This document shows positions 54,630-63,699 of a stretch of 64,000 nucleotides of DNA, piece after piece (position 1 is the first letter of the stretch; each line of letters opens with the position of its first letter). Below the pieces are notes generated by a model, which searched no databases, was not told the origin of the DNA, and worked only from the letters and a program-made list of their open reading frames with translations. This stretch comes from Salinimonas chungwhensis DSM 16280 (lineage in GTDB: Bacteria > Pseudomonadota > Gammaproteobacteria > Enterobacterales > Alteromonadaceae), in contig NZ_KB899380.1 in assembly GCF_000378185.1 (NCBI RefSeq), forward strand, positions 156,959 to 220,958. The letters run 5' to 3'. Both the position numbers and the translations under genes were made by a program.

Positions 54630-56654
54630 TTAGTTCGGGCGAATAAAGCCCATTTGGGGTTTGGTTTGCTTGCGTTGGTTTTCTTCTGCCAACAGGGTCA
54701 TGGCAGAAAGTCTGTGATTTTGTTTTGTTCTAAAATGTTTGCGTCTTGCCAGAATGGCAAAGTCGCCGGGTGTTAGTTGGGTTAGCTCAGCCAATGCCTG
54801 TTGCTCAGCTTTTTTAATCGTCTTGATGCCTAGTGATTGCTTGTACAGCTGAAGTACTTGGTCGAACGTTAGATAAGTACATTGGAGTTTAAAGTCGAAG
54901 CGCCTGAGCACGGCGTGGTCCAGCCGGCTTTCAAGATTGGTTGCAGCAAATACCGGTTGTGCGCACGACTCAATCTGAGTGAGTAGTTCATTTACTAATT
55001 GCAGCTCATGATGAGCATTTAACGACTCACGGTTAGTGAGTAAACTATCTACCTCGTCTAAAAGGATCATCTTTTCGTCGGTGTGTGCTTCTTCAAATAT
55101 GGCGGCAATGTTCTGCTCACTCTCGCCCACCCATTTGCTAAGCACATCCGATGCTTTTACGTGAAAAAGCTCACGGTGATGTTGTTCAGCCAGGTGATGT
55201 ACAAACGCTGTTTTGCCTGTACCAGGTGGCCCAGACAGCAACACACGTACTGAAGTATCATTATCTAACGCATGCTGGATGTCATCGAGGTAGCTTTTCG
55301 ATTGTTTGATATTAAAGAGTGAACTATCAAATTGTAGCGCATGCTGGTACTGAGGTTTGCTTTCCCACTGTCCGGCTGCACGCAGTGTTGCCTCAACGGT
55401 TTCGTATATTACGTTCTCCGCTTCGGTATGCGCTGTATTCAGGGTTTTAGCTACATGTGCAGCATTTGCTATTACGGCAGGCGAAACGTTGTTCACGCGC
55501 GTTACCGTTCGTTTAAAGTCCGATGACAATGACAAACCTTTGAAGTGTGGCTTGCAAATGGCGGCGATATCTTCCGGCGTTGGTCGTGGTACTTCAGTGA
55601 TAAGCTTGAAACGCCGGATAAAGCTGGGCTCCAGATAATCAATGTGATTGGTTATCCAAATACACGGAATATAATTATCTTCTATTAAGCGCTGAAGGTG
55701 CTCTTTGCTGTACTGGTAGCATGCATGTTCAAAAATCGTTTCGCATTCATCAATCAGTAGCAGTGACCTTGAGCCGCTTGATAGCAAGTTACTGATCATA
55801 GATAGGTAGCGTAGCCGCTCCTTATCTGGATACTTGGTCTCAAAGTCGTCGGTACTTTTTGCTTCATTTAGTGCCGTCGACCGAACCTCGTAAAGTACAT
55901 ACCCGAGCTCTTTGGCCAACGTACGAGCAAGCTCTGTTTTGCCGGTGCCGGATTCACCATATAGCAATACATTCGTGCCTGTGAGTCCTTGTTTTACGGC
56001 TGATTTGAGATAGTTACTTATGCGGAACCCATCAACTTGTGGAAATGCGCTTAAGTTGAATTGTGCAGTTTGGCTTCTATGCAGTAACGGTGCGATGAGT
56101 TGCTGTTTGTTTTCAACTTTCTGCGTGAGCAGGCTATGTAACAGATAGTCCGGCAGTTCATCACCAAACAGTACATTCAGATTAGGCTTTCGTAATATGC
56201 CAGCTCTGGTAAGTTGCTTGAGCGTACGCTCGTAATCGTCCGAGGTAAGGTTGCATATATCTTGTAATAGCGTACTCACTTGTGCGTAATGTAACTGCCC
56301 GACCAACAAGTCTGAGAATTGGAGAAAAGCAGGATTAGCGTGCGCGACAACAACATATTCAATAATAAGTGCCGCGTTCTTCGCTAGTGCAAGCTCGCTC
56401 TCGATGAACTGGCAATTGGTAATGCAAAGCTGTGTAGTTGCTGGGCGCTTGTCAGTGATAGAAAGCAATTTAACTGCACTGCGCTTAGAGTTTACTTTTA
56501 GCTGCTTACCACTTAATTGACGTTGTCCGGTAATAGCGCAAAGCGTGGTAGCATCCAGCAGGTCGCTGTCGGGCTTATCTATATACCCAAGTAGCCTTTT
56601 TGCCCATGAACACGCGAGATAATTGAGCTTATATCGTTCTCGAAACCTATTCAT
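54630..56654 (-). CDS. Double AAA-domain ATPase coupled to a recombinase
   Basis: I start at the ATG 56654 (MNRFRERYKLNYLACSW), which overlaps the recombinase stop by 8 bases. The 674-residue protein has an unknown N-terminal region (about 1-210) and two classical AAA modules. D1 (about 225-370) has Walker A GESGTGKT, Walker B LLLIDECE and Arg finger SFIRRFK. D2 (about 455-600) has GPPGTGKT, the pore-loop-like KASDVLSKWVGESEQN, Walker B ILLDEVDSLL and VLRRFDFK. The layout resembles Cdc48-type double-ring remodellers. Both ATPase sites look intact. A link to recombination, DNA unwinding or protein remodelling on the element is inference. The 18-base gap to the next gene shows a single transcript. 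Confidence 0.82.
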   Translation of the reverse strand: MNRFRERYKLNYLACSWAKRLLGYIDKPDSDLLDATTLCAITGQRQLSGKQLKVNSKRSAVKLLSITDKRPATTQLCITNCQFIESELALAKNAALIIEYVVVAHANPAFLQFSDLLVGQLHYAQVSTLLQDICNLTSDDYERTLKQLTRAGILRKPNLNVLFGDELPDYLLHSLLTQKVENKQQLIAPLLHRSQTAQFNLSAFPQVDGFRISNYLKSAVKQGLTGTNVLLYGESGTGKTELARTLAKELGYVLYEVRSTALNEAKSTDDFETKYPDKERLRYLSMISNLLSSGSRSLLLIDECETIFEHACYQYSKEHLQRLIEDNYIPCIWITNHIDYLEPSFIRRFKLITEVPRPTPEDIAAICKPHFKGLSLSSDFKRTVTRVNNVSPAVIANAAHVAKTLNTAHTEAENVIYETVEATLRAAGQWESKPQYQHALQFDSSLFNIKQSKSYLDDIQHALDNDTSVRVLLSGPPGTGKTAFVHHLAEQHHRELFHVKASDVLSKWVGESEQNIAAIFEEAHTDEKMILLDEVDSLLTNRESLNAHHELQLVNELLTQIESCAQPVFAATNLESRLDHAVLRRFDFKLQCTYLTFDQVLQLYKQSLGIKTIKKAEQQALAELTQLTPGDFAILARRKHFRTKQNHRLSAMTLLAEENQRKQTKPQMGFIRPN

Positions 56655-57564
56655 GCTTGTCACCATGGCTATCATAAGCAAGGTTGGCCGCAGCAGCCTT
56701 CATCACTTTCTCATGGCGTTTGTCATACACCACGGTAGTAGACACATCCGCATGGCCTGCCATCTGACGAGCAGTGTTTAAATCAACATTTTGCTCAAGA
56801 AGGCGGGTAATAAAAGTCCGGCGCAAGTCATGTGGAGATATGCCTTCTACACCAATGGAAGCCAATGTCTTTCGTACCAGTGAGTAGATGAAACTGGTTG
56901 AAAGTGGACTTTCCAGTTGAATATGGCCGCCTCTGGCGATACGCACGAATAATGGGCCTCGCCCTGTACCTCTGATTATGAGCCATTGACTGACAGCCTG
57001 CTTCACCCAATCAGGCATATATACAATTCGGCTTTTGTTACCTTTACTCTGACGGATGAATAGCGTCTTGTTCTCTGGTGAATAGTCAGCATACGCTAGT
57101 GCAACCAGCTCACTACGCCTTAGTCCAGTGCCCAATAACACCGAGAAAATGGTACTATCACGAATGCCAATAAGCGATTCATTTTGACCCAATGTATCAA
57201 AGAGCTTTTCGACCTGAATGACTGACAATGGCGTACCACGGTGACTGCCATGTTTCACCTTTGATATTGATTGCAGTTGTAGCGCCTGCATTTCAGGTGC
57301 TTTACCAGACATCACCGCTATCTTTACGATATTGCGTATCGCGGCCATGGCTCTGTTGATTGAACGCGCCGACCAGCCTTTCTTAAGCAGTAACGCTTGA
57401 ATGTGGCTGGCCTGTTGATAATCGATAGCAGAAAATAGATGTGCCCTACCCTGTTCAGGCCAATTCAGAAGTTCTGCAATGCTATTCAGTTGTGACGCAA
57501 TGGAGCGCTGACTGTTGGGCGCAAGTCGCCCTAAGTACAGCGTGTAAGGACATGCTGTATCCAT
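56647..57564 (-). CDS. Tyrosine recombinase, XerC-like
   Basis: The 305-residue protein has an N-terminal core-binding domain and a C-terminal catalytic domain. Catalytic residues are visible: Arg in TGLRRSELVAL, Lys in QSKGNKSRIVY, His-x-x-Arg in SPHDLRRTFI, His in AGHADVSTTVV and Tyr in VVYDKRHEK. It would cut and join DNA at specific sites as a tetramer. It overlaps the AAA gene, whose translation is coupled to it, and heads a five-gene operon. It is unrelated in sequence to the second integrase at 60821. A possible role is integration or excision of the element or of gene cassettes. Confidence 0.9.
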   Translation of the reverse strand: MDTACPYTLYLGRLAPNSQRSIASQLNSIAELLNWPEQGRAHLFSAIDYQQASHIQALLLKKGWSARSINRAMAAIRNIVKIAVMSGKAPEMQALQLQSISKVKHGSHRGTPLSVIQVEKLFDTLGQNESLIGIRDSTIFSVLLGTGLRRSELVALAYADYSPENKTLFIRQSKGNKSRIVYMPDWVKQAVSQWLIIRGTGRGPLFVRIARGGHIQLESPLSTSFIYSLVRKTLASIGVEGISPHDLRRTFITRLLEQNVDLNTARQMAGHADVSTTVVYDKRHEKVMKAAAANLAYDSHGDKHE

Positions 57565-57716
57565 GTGTTTGTTCCGATTATGACGTTATATGAAAGATCT
57601 GCGTGGGTTGCTTGAATAAGCTATAGACACAATAGCAGCGGGTATTGAGCAGATATACGGTGATTTTGTACCGTCGTTGTAGAGTCGAGGCAAATAAAAC
57701 CTCGACTCTTCAGTAT

Positions 57717-58712
57717 TTACAAACGAGTAAAACCATACTCTTTTTTGAATTGTTTTTTTAAGTCCCTATACCTGGATTTTATAAGCTGTGACCCCTCAAA
57801 TAAATAGCTGATGTTATTTATCGCAGTCCGAAGAGCTACTTCTATCTCCTTACAACTTAATATATCTACTTCAAATGGCTCAATCTTTTTGCGGAACCTT
57901 CGACGTTCCGAATCATTCATTGACTGTAAGATGGGTTTAATGCCAATAGTTTTTATTAATGATAGGTAGGTTTCCGGAAGCATTTCACTTTCGACAATTT
58001 CATCAAGGCTATAAAGGTAGATCGACCCATAAATTTTATTCAAATCTACCGACTCCATAAAACTGTCGAGCTTCATTCTATTTTTCAACCTTATTTCAAC
58101 TCGAGTAATCATTTTGTCGTAAGGGGTCAACCCTGCATCTAAAGCCTTTGCACTTCGATCATAAAGAACTGTTCTTTTAGATGATCGTGACATGCCTGTA
58201 TATAGCGTCTCTAAGCCACCGGCTCTATTATAAAAGGCTCCTGATTTCTGACTACGCCTCTGATCTACTGTAAGGGATGATATGGCCGCTTTAAGGTCGA
58301 TCGCTATATCAGTTGCAGTCACGGTCATACGCTTTGGATCAAAACACTTTGATATGTGTTCGCCAGTGATAATTGCAATCCACTGTCTAGCGCACAAATA
58401 ATGTTTATAATTCAGAGGGTGACCTTTAAACTCAAACCTGCAGTGCTTCTCTGACACTTGGACTAGTAGGTGCGGGGTTTCTGGGTTCCTCTCACCGAAA
58501 ATAAAACGACTTAATAGCGGTAATCTAATATTATTAAGATATCTCTCGCTCTGCCACCCAACTCTTTTCATCTTTATGTTGTTTTTGGCAGCCAGGAGAT
58601 ACGAAATATTATTTATGTTCTCTGAGTACTTTTGGTAACTAATTTCATCGACCACGGATGTCATACATAATCTGTCAAAGTTGGCGTCAAGAATAAGCTC
58701 ACTCATAATCAC
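57717..58712 (-). CDS. Replication-initiator-like protein, Rep_trans-type
   Basis: The 331-residue basic protein shows the pattern of phage and plasmid initiators of the Rep_trans (pfam02486-like) group: TGMSRSSKRTVLYDRSAKALDAG followed by MITRVEIRLKNR, where such proteins have Y-D-K and R-x-E-x-R blocks. Earlier WIAIITGEH and MTVTATDIAID are consistent with the same fold. It would nick or bind an origin and begin rolling-circle replication. The gene overlaps the stop of the 218-residue gene by one base (58712). AT content is higher than in the core. No origin could be located with confidence. Confidence 0.55.
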   Translation of the reverse strand: MIMSELILDANFDRLCMTSVVDEISYQKYSENINNISYLLAAKNNIKMKRVGWQSERYLNNIRLPLLSRFIFGERNPETPHLLVQVSEKHCRFEFKGHPLNYKHYLCARQWIAIITGEHISKCFDPKRMTVTATDIAIDLKAAISSLTVDQRRSQKSGAFYNRAGGLETLYTGMSRSSKRTVLYDRSAKALDAGLTPYDKMITRVEIRLKNRMKLDSFMESVDLNKIYGSIYLYSLDEIVESEMLPETYLSLIKTIGIKPILQSMNDSERRRFRKKIEPFEVDILSCKEIEVALRTAINNISYLFEGSQLIKSRYRDLKKQFKKEYGFTRL

Positions 58713-59368
58713 TATCCTTTTCTCTTGGTTTTATGACTATCCGAACCCACCTTTATAAATGTAATGGTTAACCCTGCTTTTCTTGCGATAACCTTGCATG
58801 CACCCTTGAGACTTTCTTCTGGAAGAAAGTCTGCTAAAACCTCTACTAAGTGCTGTTTAAAATGAACTCCTTCTGGAACATTTTTAATTAGTTTTGTAAA
58901 TTCTTTTCTTAACTCACTGTCTTCGGACGCCTTCGTTGCTTCAGAATCTTCTGGAAAAACAGACTGAAGCTTTTCCATTACCATTTCTTTTGTCAACCAA
59001 GGGGCTGGTTTCTGGCCATCATGACATAAGCTATCGAAGACTTTGCGCTGCTCTTCTTTCGTGAGTTTCAACAGTGGTGACATGCTATTTAATGAGTAGT
59101 ATCCAACCATGCTTGGACCACCTATCGTTAACATAACTTTCCCACACCTAGCTCGGTTCAGCAGTCCGTCGTAGTTATGCTCTGGAAAAAATTCAGCTGC
59201 GAATTGCTTAAAGCTTGTAAATCCTTTCAGTTCCCATGCTTTCGCAACATATATTTTTGTTATATTTGCTGTAAGCGCCTTACTACTTTTTTTTATAGAT
59301 TTCACTAAAACTTTCAGATTCTTCTCAGTGACAGCCTCACCAAATTTAGGGCATTTAACTTTATGCAT
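58712..59368 (-). CDS. Unknown protein next to the replication initiator (218 aa)
   Basis: The 218-residue basic protein begins MHKVKCPKFGEAVTEKNLKVLVKSIKKSSKALT and has the stretch AKAWELKGFTSFKQFAAEFFPEHNYDGLLNRARCGKVML, which looks like a helix-rich DNA- or protein-binding region. It is followed by a Glu/Ser-rich linker and a basic C-terminal tail (SHKTKRKG). No enzymatic motif is seen. Its last base overlaps the start of the Rep-like gene, so the two are coupled; a partner in plasmid-style replication or copy control is plausible. I do not recognise a named family. Confidence 0.5.
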   Translation of the reverse strand: MHKVKCPKFGEAVTEKNLKVLVKSIKKSSKALTANITKIYVAKAWELKGFTSFKQFAAEFFPEHNYDGLLNRARCGKVMLTIGGPSMVGYYSLNSMSPLLKLTKEEQRKVFDSLCHDGQKPAPWLTKEMVMEKLQSVFPEDSEATKASEDSELRKEFTKLIKNVPEGVHFKQHLVEVLADFLPEESLKGACKVIARKAGLTITFIKVGSDSHKTKRKG

Positions 59369-59610
59369 TTTTCGATTCCTTTTGGACTTGCGAAGGCGCT
59401 GATGCCTTCGCTTCAGGCCAAAATCTACCGAAAGTACTTCTCACAGCTGAGTTTTTCCTGACATCAGGAAAAACTGCAACGCTTGTGATTTTTTGATTGA
59501 TGTAGGAAAGAACAGTGCACCGCAAGATTTCACTTCAATGCATACTTATTACTATGATAACTGTGAGCTCACAGTTGCTGGTATATTATGTGACAGTTAA
59601 TTAACTGCTG

Positions 59611-60117
59611 TTAAATGTGCTTATTAGAGAAGTTGTGTGTTTCTACTGTTGTAGGGAAATCGAAAGTATCCAACAGAACAGTAATTACCCACACGTCTTT
59701 ATTTCCGTAACCGTAGTTATCTCTCTCGTTTTGGTTAGAGTCATCTCTACGTGTTTCAATAAAGCCGATCTCGCAGAGCATTTCTAATGCTTCCTTCAGC
59801 CGATTGTCGCTTGTGTAAACACATGTCTCACCCATAAACTCGTCGAAATCCACCGCAAAAGAGCTTAAGGAGTCATACCTCATACTAATATGCGTGTAAT
59901 CAAATGCATCGGATTCAAGTTTGCTCAAGAGGTAAATAGAAACACTCAGGGCGAGCTTATTCAGCCATGATTTTTCTACTTCTTTAATTGTAACGTCATA
60001 CCTTCCGTCAGTGGATTTCTTTTTCTTAGGCTCATTTACACGCTTTATTGCGTTAGCCCAACTACACAGCTTTTGTGTACAGCCCAATAGCTCTTCAGAT
60101 AAAATCGAGTTGTTCAT
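59611..60117 (-). CDS. Unknown, winged-helix-like protein (168 aa)
   Basis: The 168-residue protein has a basic linker (NEPKKKKSTDGRYDV), a helical middle (SWLNKLALSVSIYLLSKLES) and a tail, LKEALEMLCEIGFIETRRDDSNQN followed by WVITVLLD, that resembles the recognition helix and wing of a winged-helix domain. No other motif is visible. It lies between the GIY-YIG gene (54 bases upstream) and the 218-residue gene (about 242 bases downstream) on the same strand. A regulator of the element is a guess. Confidence 0.45.
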   Translation of the reverse strand: MNNSILSEELLGCTQKLCSWANAIKRVNEPKKKKSTDGRYDVTIKEVEKSWLNKLALSVSIYLLSKLESDAFDYTHISMRYDSLSSFAVDFDEFMGETCVYTSDNRLKEALEMLCEIGFIETRRDDSNQNERDNYGYGNKDVWVITVLLDTFDFPTTVETHNFSNKHI

Positions 60118-60171
60118 TAACTTCCTTTTTTCCTTACACGGCTCAAATATTAAAACTTATAAAGTTCGTAG

Positions 60172-60771
60172 TTAACACTCCCACTCACCATACTTTTGCT
60201 GGTATTGTTCTAGCATCTTTTTAAGCTTTCTTATCTTTCTACGAGAGTAGGCGCTCTCAGAACGCTCGTAGGCCTCCTCTTCTAACGTTTTTACTCTATT
60301 CTGATAAGCAATTCGTTCCTTTTTCAGTTCAGAAATTTCACTTACCAACACCTCCACCTCTGTCGATTTTGCATAATTGATTTTCGTCAATAGTAGAATT
60401 TCAGATTCATACTTTTCTTTTTCATCAAGGAACATACTCCTAAGACTTTGAACATCCTTTAAGTGCTCCTCGTAAGTGATACTTTGGTAGCTTTGCAACA
60501 ATGTTTCAACATCTTCGGTAGGAACAAGAAAAACTTCTTGTTCAGGACCTATCTTGAATCTCTTTTCTGACAACGATAAATGAATTTCTTTTTCAGCCAA
60601 CTCAGGACTTTTTACTATCACATGAGATACGAGAATCCAGTCGGAAAAGCCTCCGTAATGAATTCTATTAATTTCTCTGACTCTATGCTCTGGCGAGTCG
60701 CGTTTCGTCAGGCCTACCTTACAAAATCGAGAGTTACTTTGAGGTCTAGTATGATAAATATATCCGGCCAT
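60172..60771 (-). CDS. GIY-YIG (MUG113/T5orf172-like) protein with coiled coil
   Basis: The 199-residue protein starts with MAGYIYHTR, the GIY-like strand, then CKVGLTKRDSPEHRVREIN as the second motif with the Arg-containing helix, and later EIHLSLSEKRFKIGPEQEVFLVP, as in the MUG113/T5orf172 branch. The Glu of the catalytic set is plausible in the helix before FKIG. The C-terminal half (about 105-199) is a long Glu/Lys coiled coil. This architecture occurs in phages and mobile elements. The nuclease may act in replication or defence of the element. No partner can be named. Confidence 0.7.
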   Translation of the reverse strand: MAGYIYHTRPQSNSRFCKVGLTKRDSPEHRVREINRIHYGGFSDWILVSHVIVKSPELAEKEIHLSLSEKRFKIGPEQEVFLVPTEDVETLLQSYQSITYEEHLKDVQSLRSMFLDEKEKYESEILLLTKINYAKSTEVEVLVSEISELKKERIAYQNRVKTLEEEAYERSESAYSRRKIRKLKKMLEQYQQKYGEWEC

Positions 60772-60820
60772 GAGAGTCCCTTTTCAATTTTTGCTAAATC
60801 TAATAAAAACATTAATTAGC

Positions 60821-62107
60821 TTATATACAACCTCGCTTACTGTACTCAGCTTCCCACTCTGAAAAGCGTTTGGCTAATACATCCTTAGTTTTTCGCTCAC
60901 GAGCTAACGCTCGTTTACTTTTTTTCTGAGCGGCCTGTTTGTCGAAGGTCACGCCAGAGAGTTCTTCTTCAAACATGCTTGGAACAACGTGGCTATAGTG
61001 CTGCTCTATCATGGCTGTACTCGTTCCGCATTGTCTTGCAAGTACATCAATGCGCAAGTGTCGGCTGAGCAATTGCCATGTAATGTATGTATGCCGTAAT
61101 GAGTAAAGGGATCTCGGACCGTCAGAACTACTTCTTAATTCACATTCATCAAGTGCAGCGCTGAACGTTCGTCCCAACTCTCGTGTGGTATTACCATCGG
61201 CAAGTCGGAACAGTTTGTCATTGGGCTTTCGATTTGGAAAGCGATCTCTCAGCTCCATGAGCGGATAGACGATATCGTCTTTACACACGACCGTTCTTGT
61301 ACCGGTATGCTTTGTCGTCTTGCCCTTGCGGACTTTGATTTTAAAGATGACTTGATGGTCTTGGCGTGTCATCTCAATGTCACCCCAGGTCAGTTCTTCC
61401 ATCTCAGTGCCGGGCCGAATACCTGTATTGACAACAACTTCCGCATAATCCAATAACAGTTCACGAATTTGGCGAGTCTTGTCTTTTCGGCTGTTATCAC
61501 GCATCGACTCTATGGTTTCTAATACCTGCTCATATTCTTCACGCGTGAAAGCCGCTCTTCTTGCGCCCTGCTCTCCTGTGGCACTGAGCACCGGAACCTG
61601 TACTGCTAACATCCATTGCTTTTCGACGGCTTCCTTAAAGACCATCTGCAATGCAGCATTGTGATTAAGTAGTGTTGATTTGTTGAGTAGCCGACCGGCT
61701 TTCTTGATCCGCCAGATTTCAAACTCTTTTATCTTTTGCTGGTCTATTGATGTGACATAGGTTCTGTCGAAGAATGGGATGTGATAGCGCTTCAAAGCGC
61801 CGATGTAATCTTTAAAGCTAACCTTACCGCCGCCGTGCAACAACGCATGTTCCATATTGGTAATCGCAAGGTTCGCGACATCTCGAAACCGCTTACTCTT
61901 TGTCAGCGTTCCGGTTTCGGCCTTTATCTTCCATTCCATACGCAGCAGCCGAGCTGCCGCGATAGCTTCGTCTTTATCTACTTGCTTGGTTGACTTGCAA
62001 TACCAAGTCCCAAATAGCTGAAAGCGTGCATACCACTTTTTGCTGTTGTCTTGGAGAAATACGTAGAGAGAGTCATCTACATTATGTCGTGCGATTTGTG
62101 TTGCCAT
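60821..62107 (-). CDS. Phage-type site-specific integrase
   Basis: The 428-residue tyrosine integrase has an N-terminal arm-binding region (about 1-80, with WYARFQLFGTWYCKSTKQ), a core-binding domain (about 85-200) and a catalytic domain. Residues seen: Arg in TGIRPGTEMEEL, Lys in KVRKGKTTKHTG, His-x-x-x-Arg-like in YSLRHTYITW, and the nucleophile Tyr in EQHYSHVVPS. A basic tail (SKRALARERKTK) follows. It could have integrated this DNA at the tRNA-Leu on the left, but the second end is out of the window. It differs from the XerC-like recombinase at 56647. Confidence 0.9.
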   Translation of the reverse strand: MATQIARHNVDDSLYVFLQDNSKKWYARFQLFGTWYCKSTKQVDKDEAIAAARLLRMEWKIKAETGTLTKSKRFRDVANLAITNMEHALLHGGGKVSFKDYIGALKRYHIPFFDRTYVTSIDQQKIKEFEIWRIKKAGRLLNKSTLLNHNAALQMVFKEAVEKQWMLAVQVPVLSATGEQGARRAAFTREEYEQVLETIESMRDNSRKDKTRQIRELLLDYAEVVVNTGIRPGTEMEELTWGDIEMTRQDHQVIFKIKVRKGKTTKHTGTRTVVCKDDIVYPLMELRDRFPNRKPNDKLFRLADGNTTRELGRTFSAALDECELRSSSDGPRSLYSLRHTYITWQLLSRHLRIDVLARQCGTSTAMIEQHYSHVVPSMFEEELSGVTFDKQAAQKKSKRALARERKTKDVLAKRFSEWEAEYSKRGCI

Positions 62108-62464
62108 AGCCGTCCGCTTGCAAAGAATAAATACTGCGCTTACGACGAGTATAAACGGCTAAATGAAAATATCTATCTATTTTCCCAGCTATAACGATAG
62201 GTAACGTTAATAACTGTTAAAGCCAGCTTAGAGATTTAACTAGTGTGTTGCGTCCATCGATTGAACTTACAGCCAAATGCGGACGTTGATAACTAAGAAT
62301 ATGGGGCGCGGGGCGCTTATAGATGAATTTTTCGTTCAACGAATCATGAGGAGCAGCAAAACTACGCTGCGGTTAGTTATTTACTCTAAACAAGTTTAAA
62401 AACCGCCGCGTGGTTTAGATGTCCCTGCGAGCCTGCGAACGACTTGATGCGATTGTTAGATTTT
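62108..62464. other. Non-coding stretch in the island
   Basis: The 357 bases between the integrase and the DUF4365 gene are AT-rich near 62160-62240, with palindromic TAACGTTA elements that might be a regulatory or attachment site. No reading frame, tRNA copy or terminator could be recognised. Confidence 0.4.
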
Positions 62465-63520
62465 TTAGTAAAGGTACACGTAGCCTTCCTGCTCCAACTG
62501 TATGACCATCTCTTTAGCCCAAGTTAATTCTGGGTACTTTGCACATAGCGGTTTCAACATACCAATAGCCCTTTCCTGCAAATAGTGCGCATAAAGAATC
62601 ACAGCTGAGTCACGTGTATGAGTCGTTAATTCTTTATTTTCAATTACACCGAGGAGCTTTTGCTCTTTTTCGTAAATCAACGCAATAAGGGATTCAGCAC
62701 TTTGGCCTAATGAACCGCGCTCAAAGCAGTCTTCTTCATCTAACAAGCTCAACATTTTGATAATATCGCTTTCTGACATAGATGCTATAAATGGGCGCAA
62801 GTTTTTCCTCACGCTGGTTGGTATACTATGTCCGTTACGCCAAAATATATCAGGGTGCCCAGGAACGTGCGCCATATAGTACAAGATGCTAGGATCTAAC
62901 TCATCAACGTCCCATTGTTTGAAAATATTGAATATCTTTACCCAAGAACCTTCAGATTGAGCGTGACGCCTAGCCAGTGAGCTTAAGCCTAAGCAGTGCT
63001 CTGTATGGTCTTTTGATTCAGAAAACTTAAGTGATTCCTCAAATGATAATTTGATTTCTTTATTCAAATGCAAGGGCTTGAAAATCTTTTCGAAATTATC
63101 AGCCGTAAAACTTGAAAATTCCGTTTTATTGAACTTTATAGTGTAAGGTCCATTGTTTATAGCGTCTATACCAGAACCAATGTGATATTTTATATTTGCC
63201 CAATAAGCAGTATCCTCATCAGGATCATAGACGATACCTAGAACGGGTAAGGAATGCGTATGCCAGTAGTCAAAGTGCCGCTTAGAGGCGGGGATCGAAC
63301 AAGAATTCTTGGTGCAGAATGATTTTCCAGACTTTATTTGCAATGCAACGGTAACACCCTTAACGTCTGTCTCATCTACTAGTTCAATGAAAGCATCGTT
63401 ACCGTAATCATTTTCTTGATGCACTTCGTGAAAGATACTGTTTGATGACTCAATTATGTTTCGAACATAATTAACCCCTCTCTTAGCCATTGCCGAGCTT
63501 TTCAGTTTGGTAGTTCCCAT
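62465..63520 (-). CDS. DUF4365 nuclease-like protein
   Basis: The 351-residue protein begins MGTTKLKSSAMAKRGVNYVRNIIES and has the DUF4365 pattern: an acidic cluster in DYGNDAFIELVDE and LQIKSGKSF, where the Asp and Gln-x-Lys fit a PD-(D/E)xK nuclease. PVLGIVYDPDEDTAYWANI follows. The C-terminal half (about 170-351) is helical and contains repeats of no known type. DUF4365 occurs in defence and mobile contexts with various C-termini. No helicase or partner is directly next to it. It lies between the integrase and an IS30 transposase. Confidence 0.75.
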   Translation of the reverse strand: MGTTKLKSSAMAKRGVNYVRNIIESSNSIFHEVHQENDYGNDAFIELVDETDVKGVTVALQIKSGKSFCTKNSCSIPASKRHFDYWHTHSLPVLGIVYDPDEDTAYWANIKYHIGSGIDAINNGPYTIKFNKTEFSSFTADNFEKIFKPLHLNKEIKLSFEESLKFSESKDHTEHCLGLSSLARRHAQSEGSWVKIFNIFKQWDVDELDPSILYYMAHVPGHPDIFWRNGHSIPTSVRKNLRPFIASMSESDIIKMLSLLDEEDCFERGSLGQSAESLIALIYEKEQKLLGVIENKELTTHTRDSAVILYAHYLQERAIGMLKPLCAKYPELTWAKEMVIQLEQEGYVYLY

Positions 63521-63699
63521 GATGTCTCACAAAATTTTACGCCTTATTATTCGGCTCATAAATGATTGAAAAAAATTAGTGACGAAAGAAACATGCCAAG
63601 CGTTTTTCGACCTTCTGAATAAATTGCTAGATGGCTTGTCTACGCACTCTTGCAAGCTCATCTCTATTTCTTAGCTGCCTAATTAAAAACTCAGCCCAA

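Noticed and set aside
62108..62464. Second copy of the tRNA-Leu 3' end as right attachment site after the integrase
   Set aside because: I looked for the T-arm and CACTGGTACCA sequence here and elsewhere to the right edge and found none.
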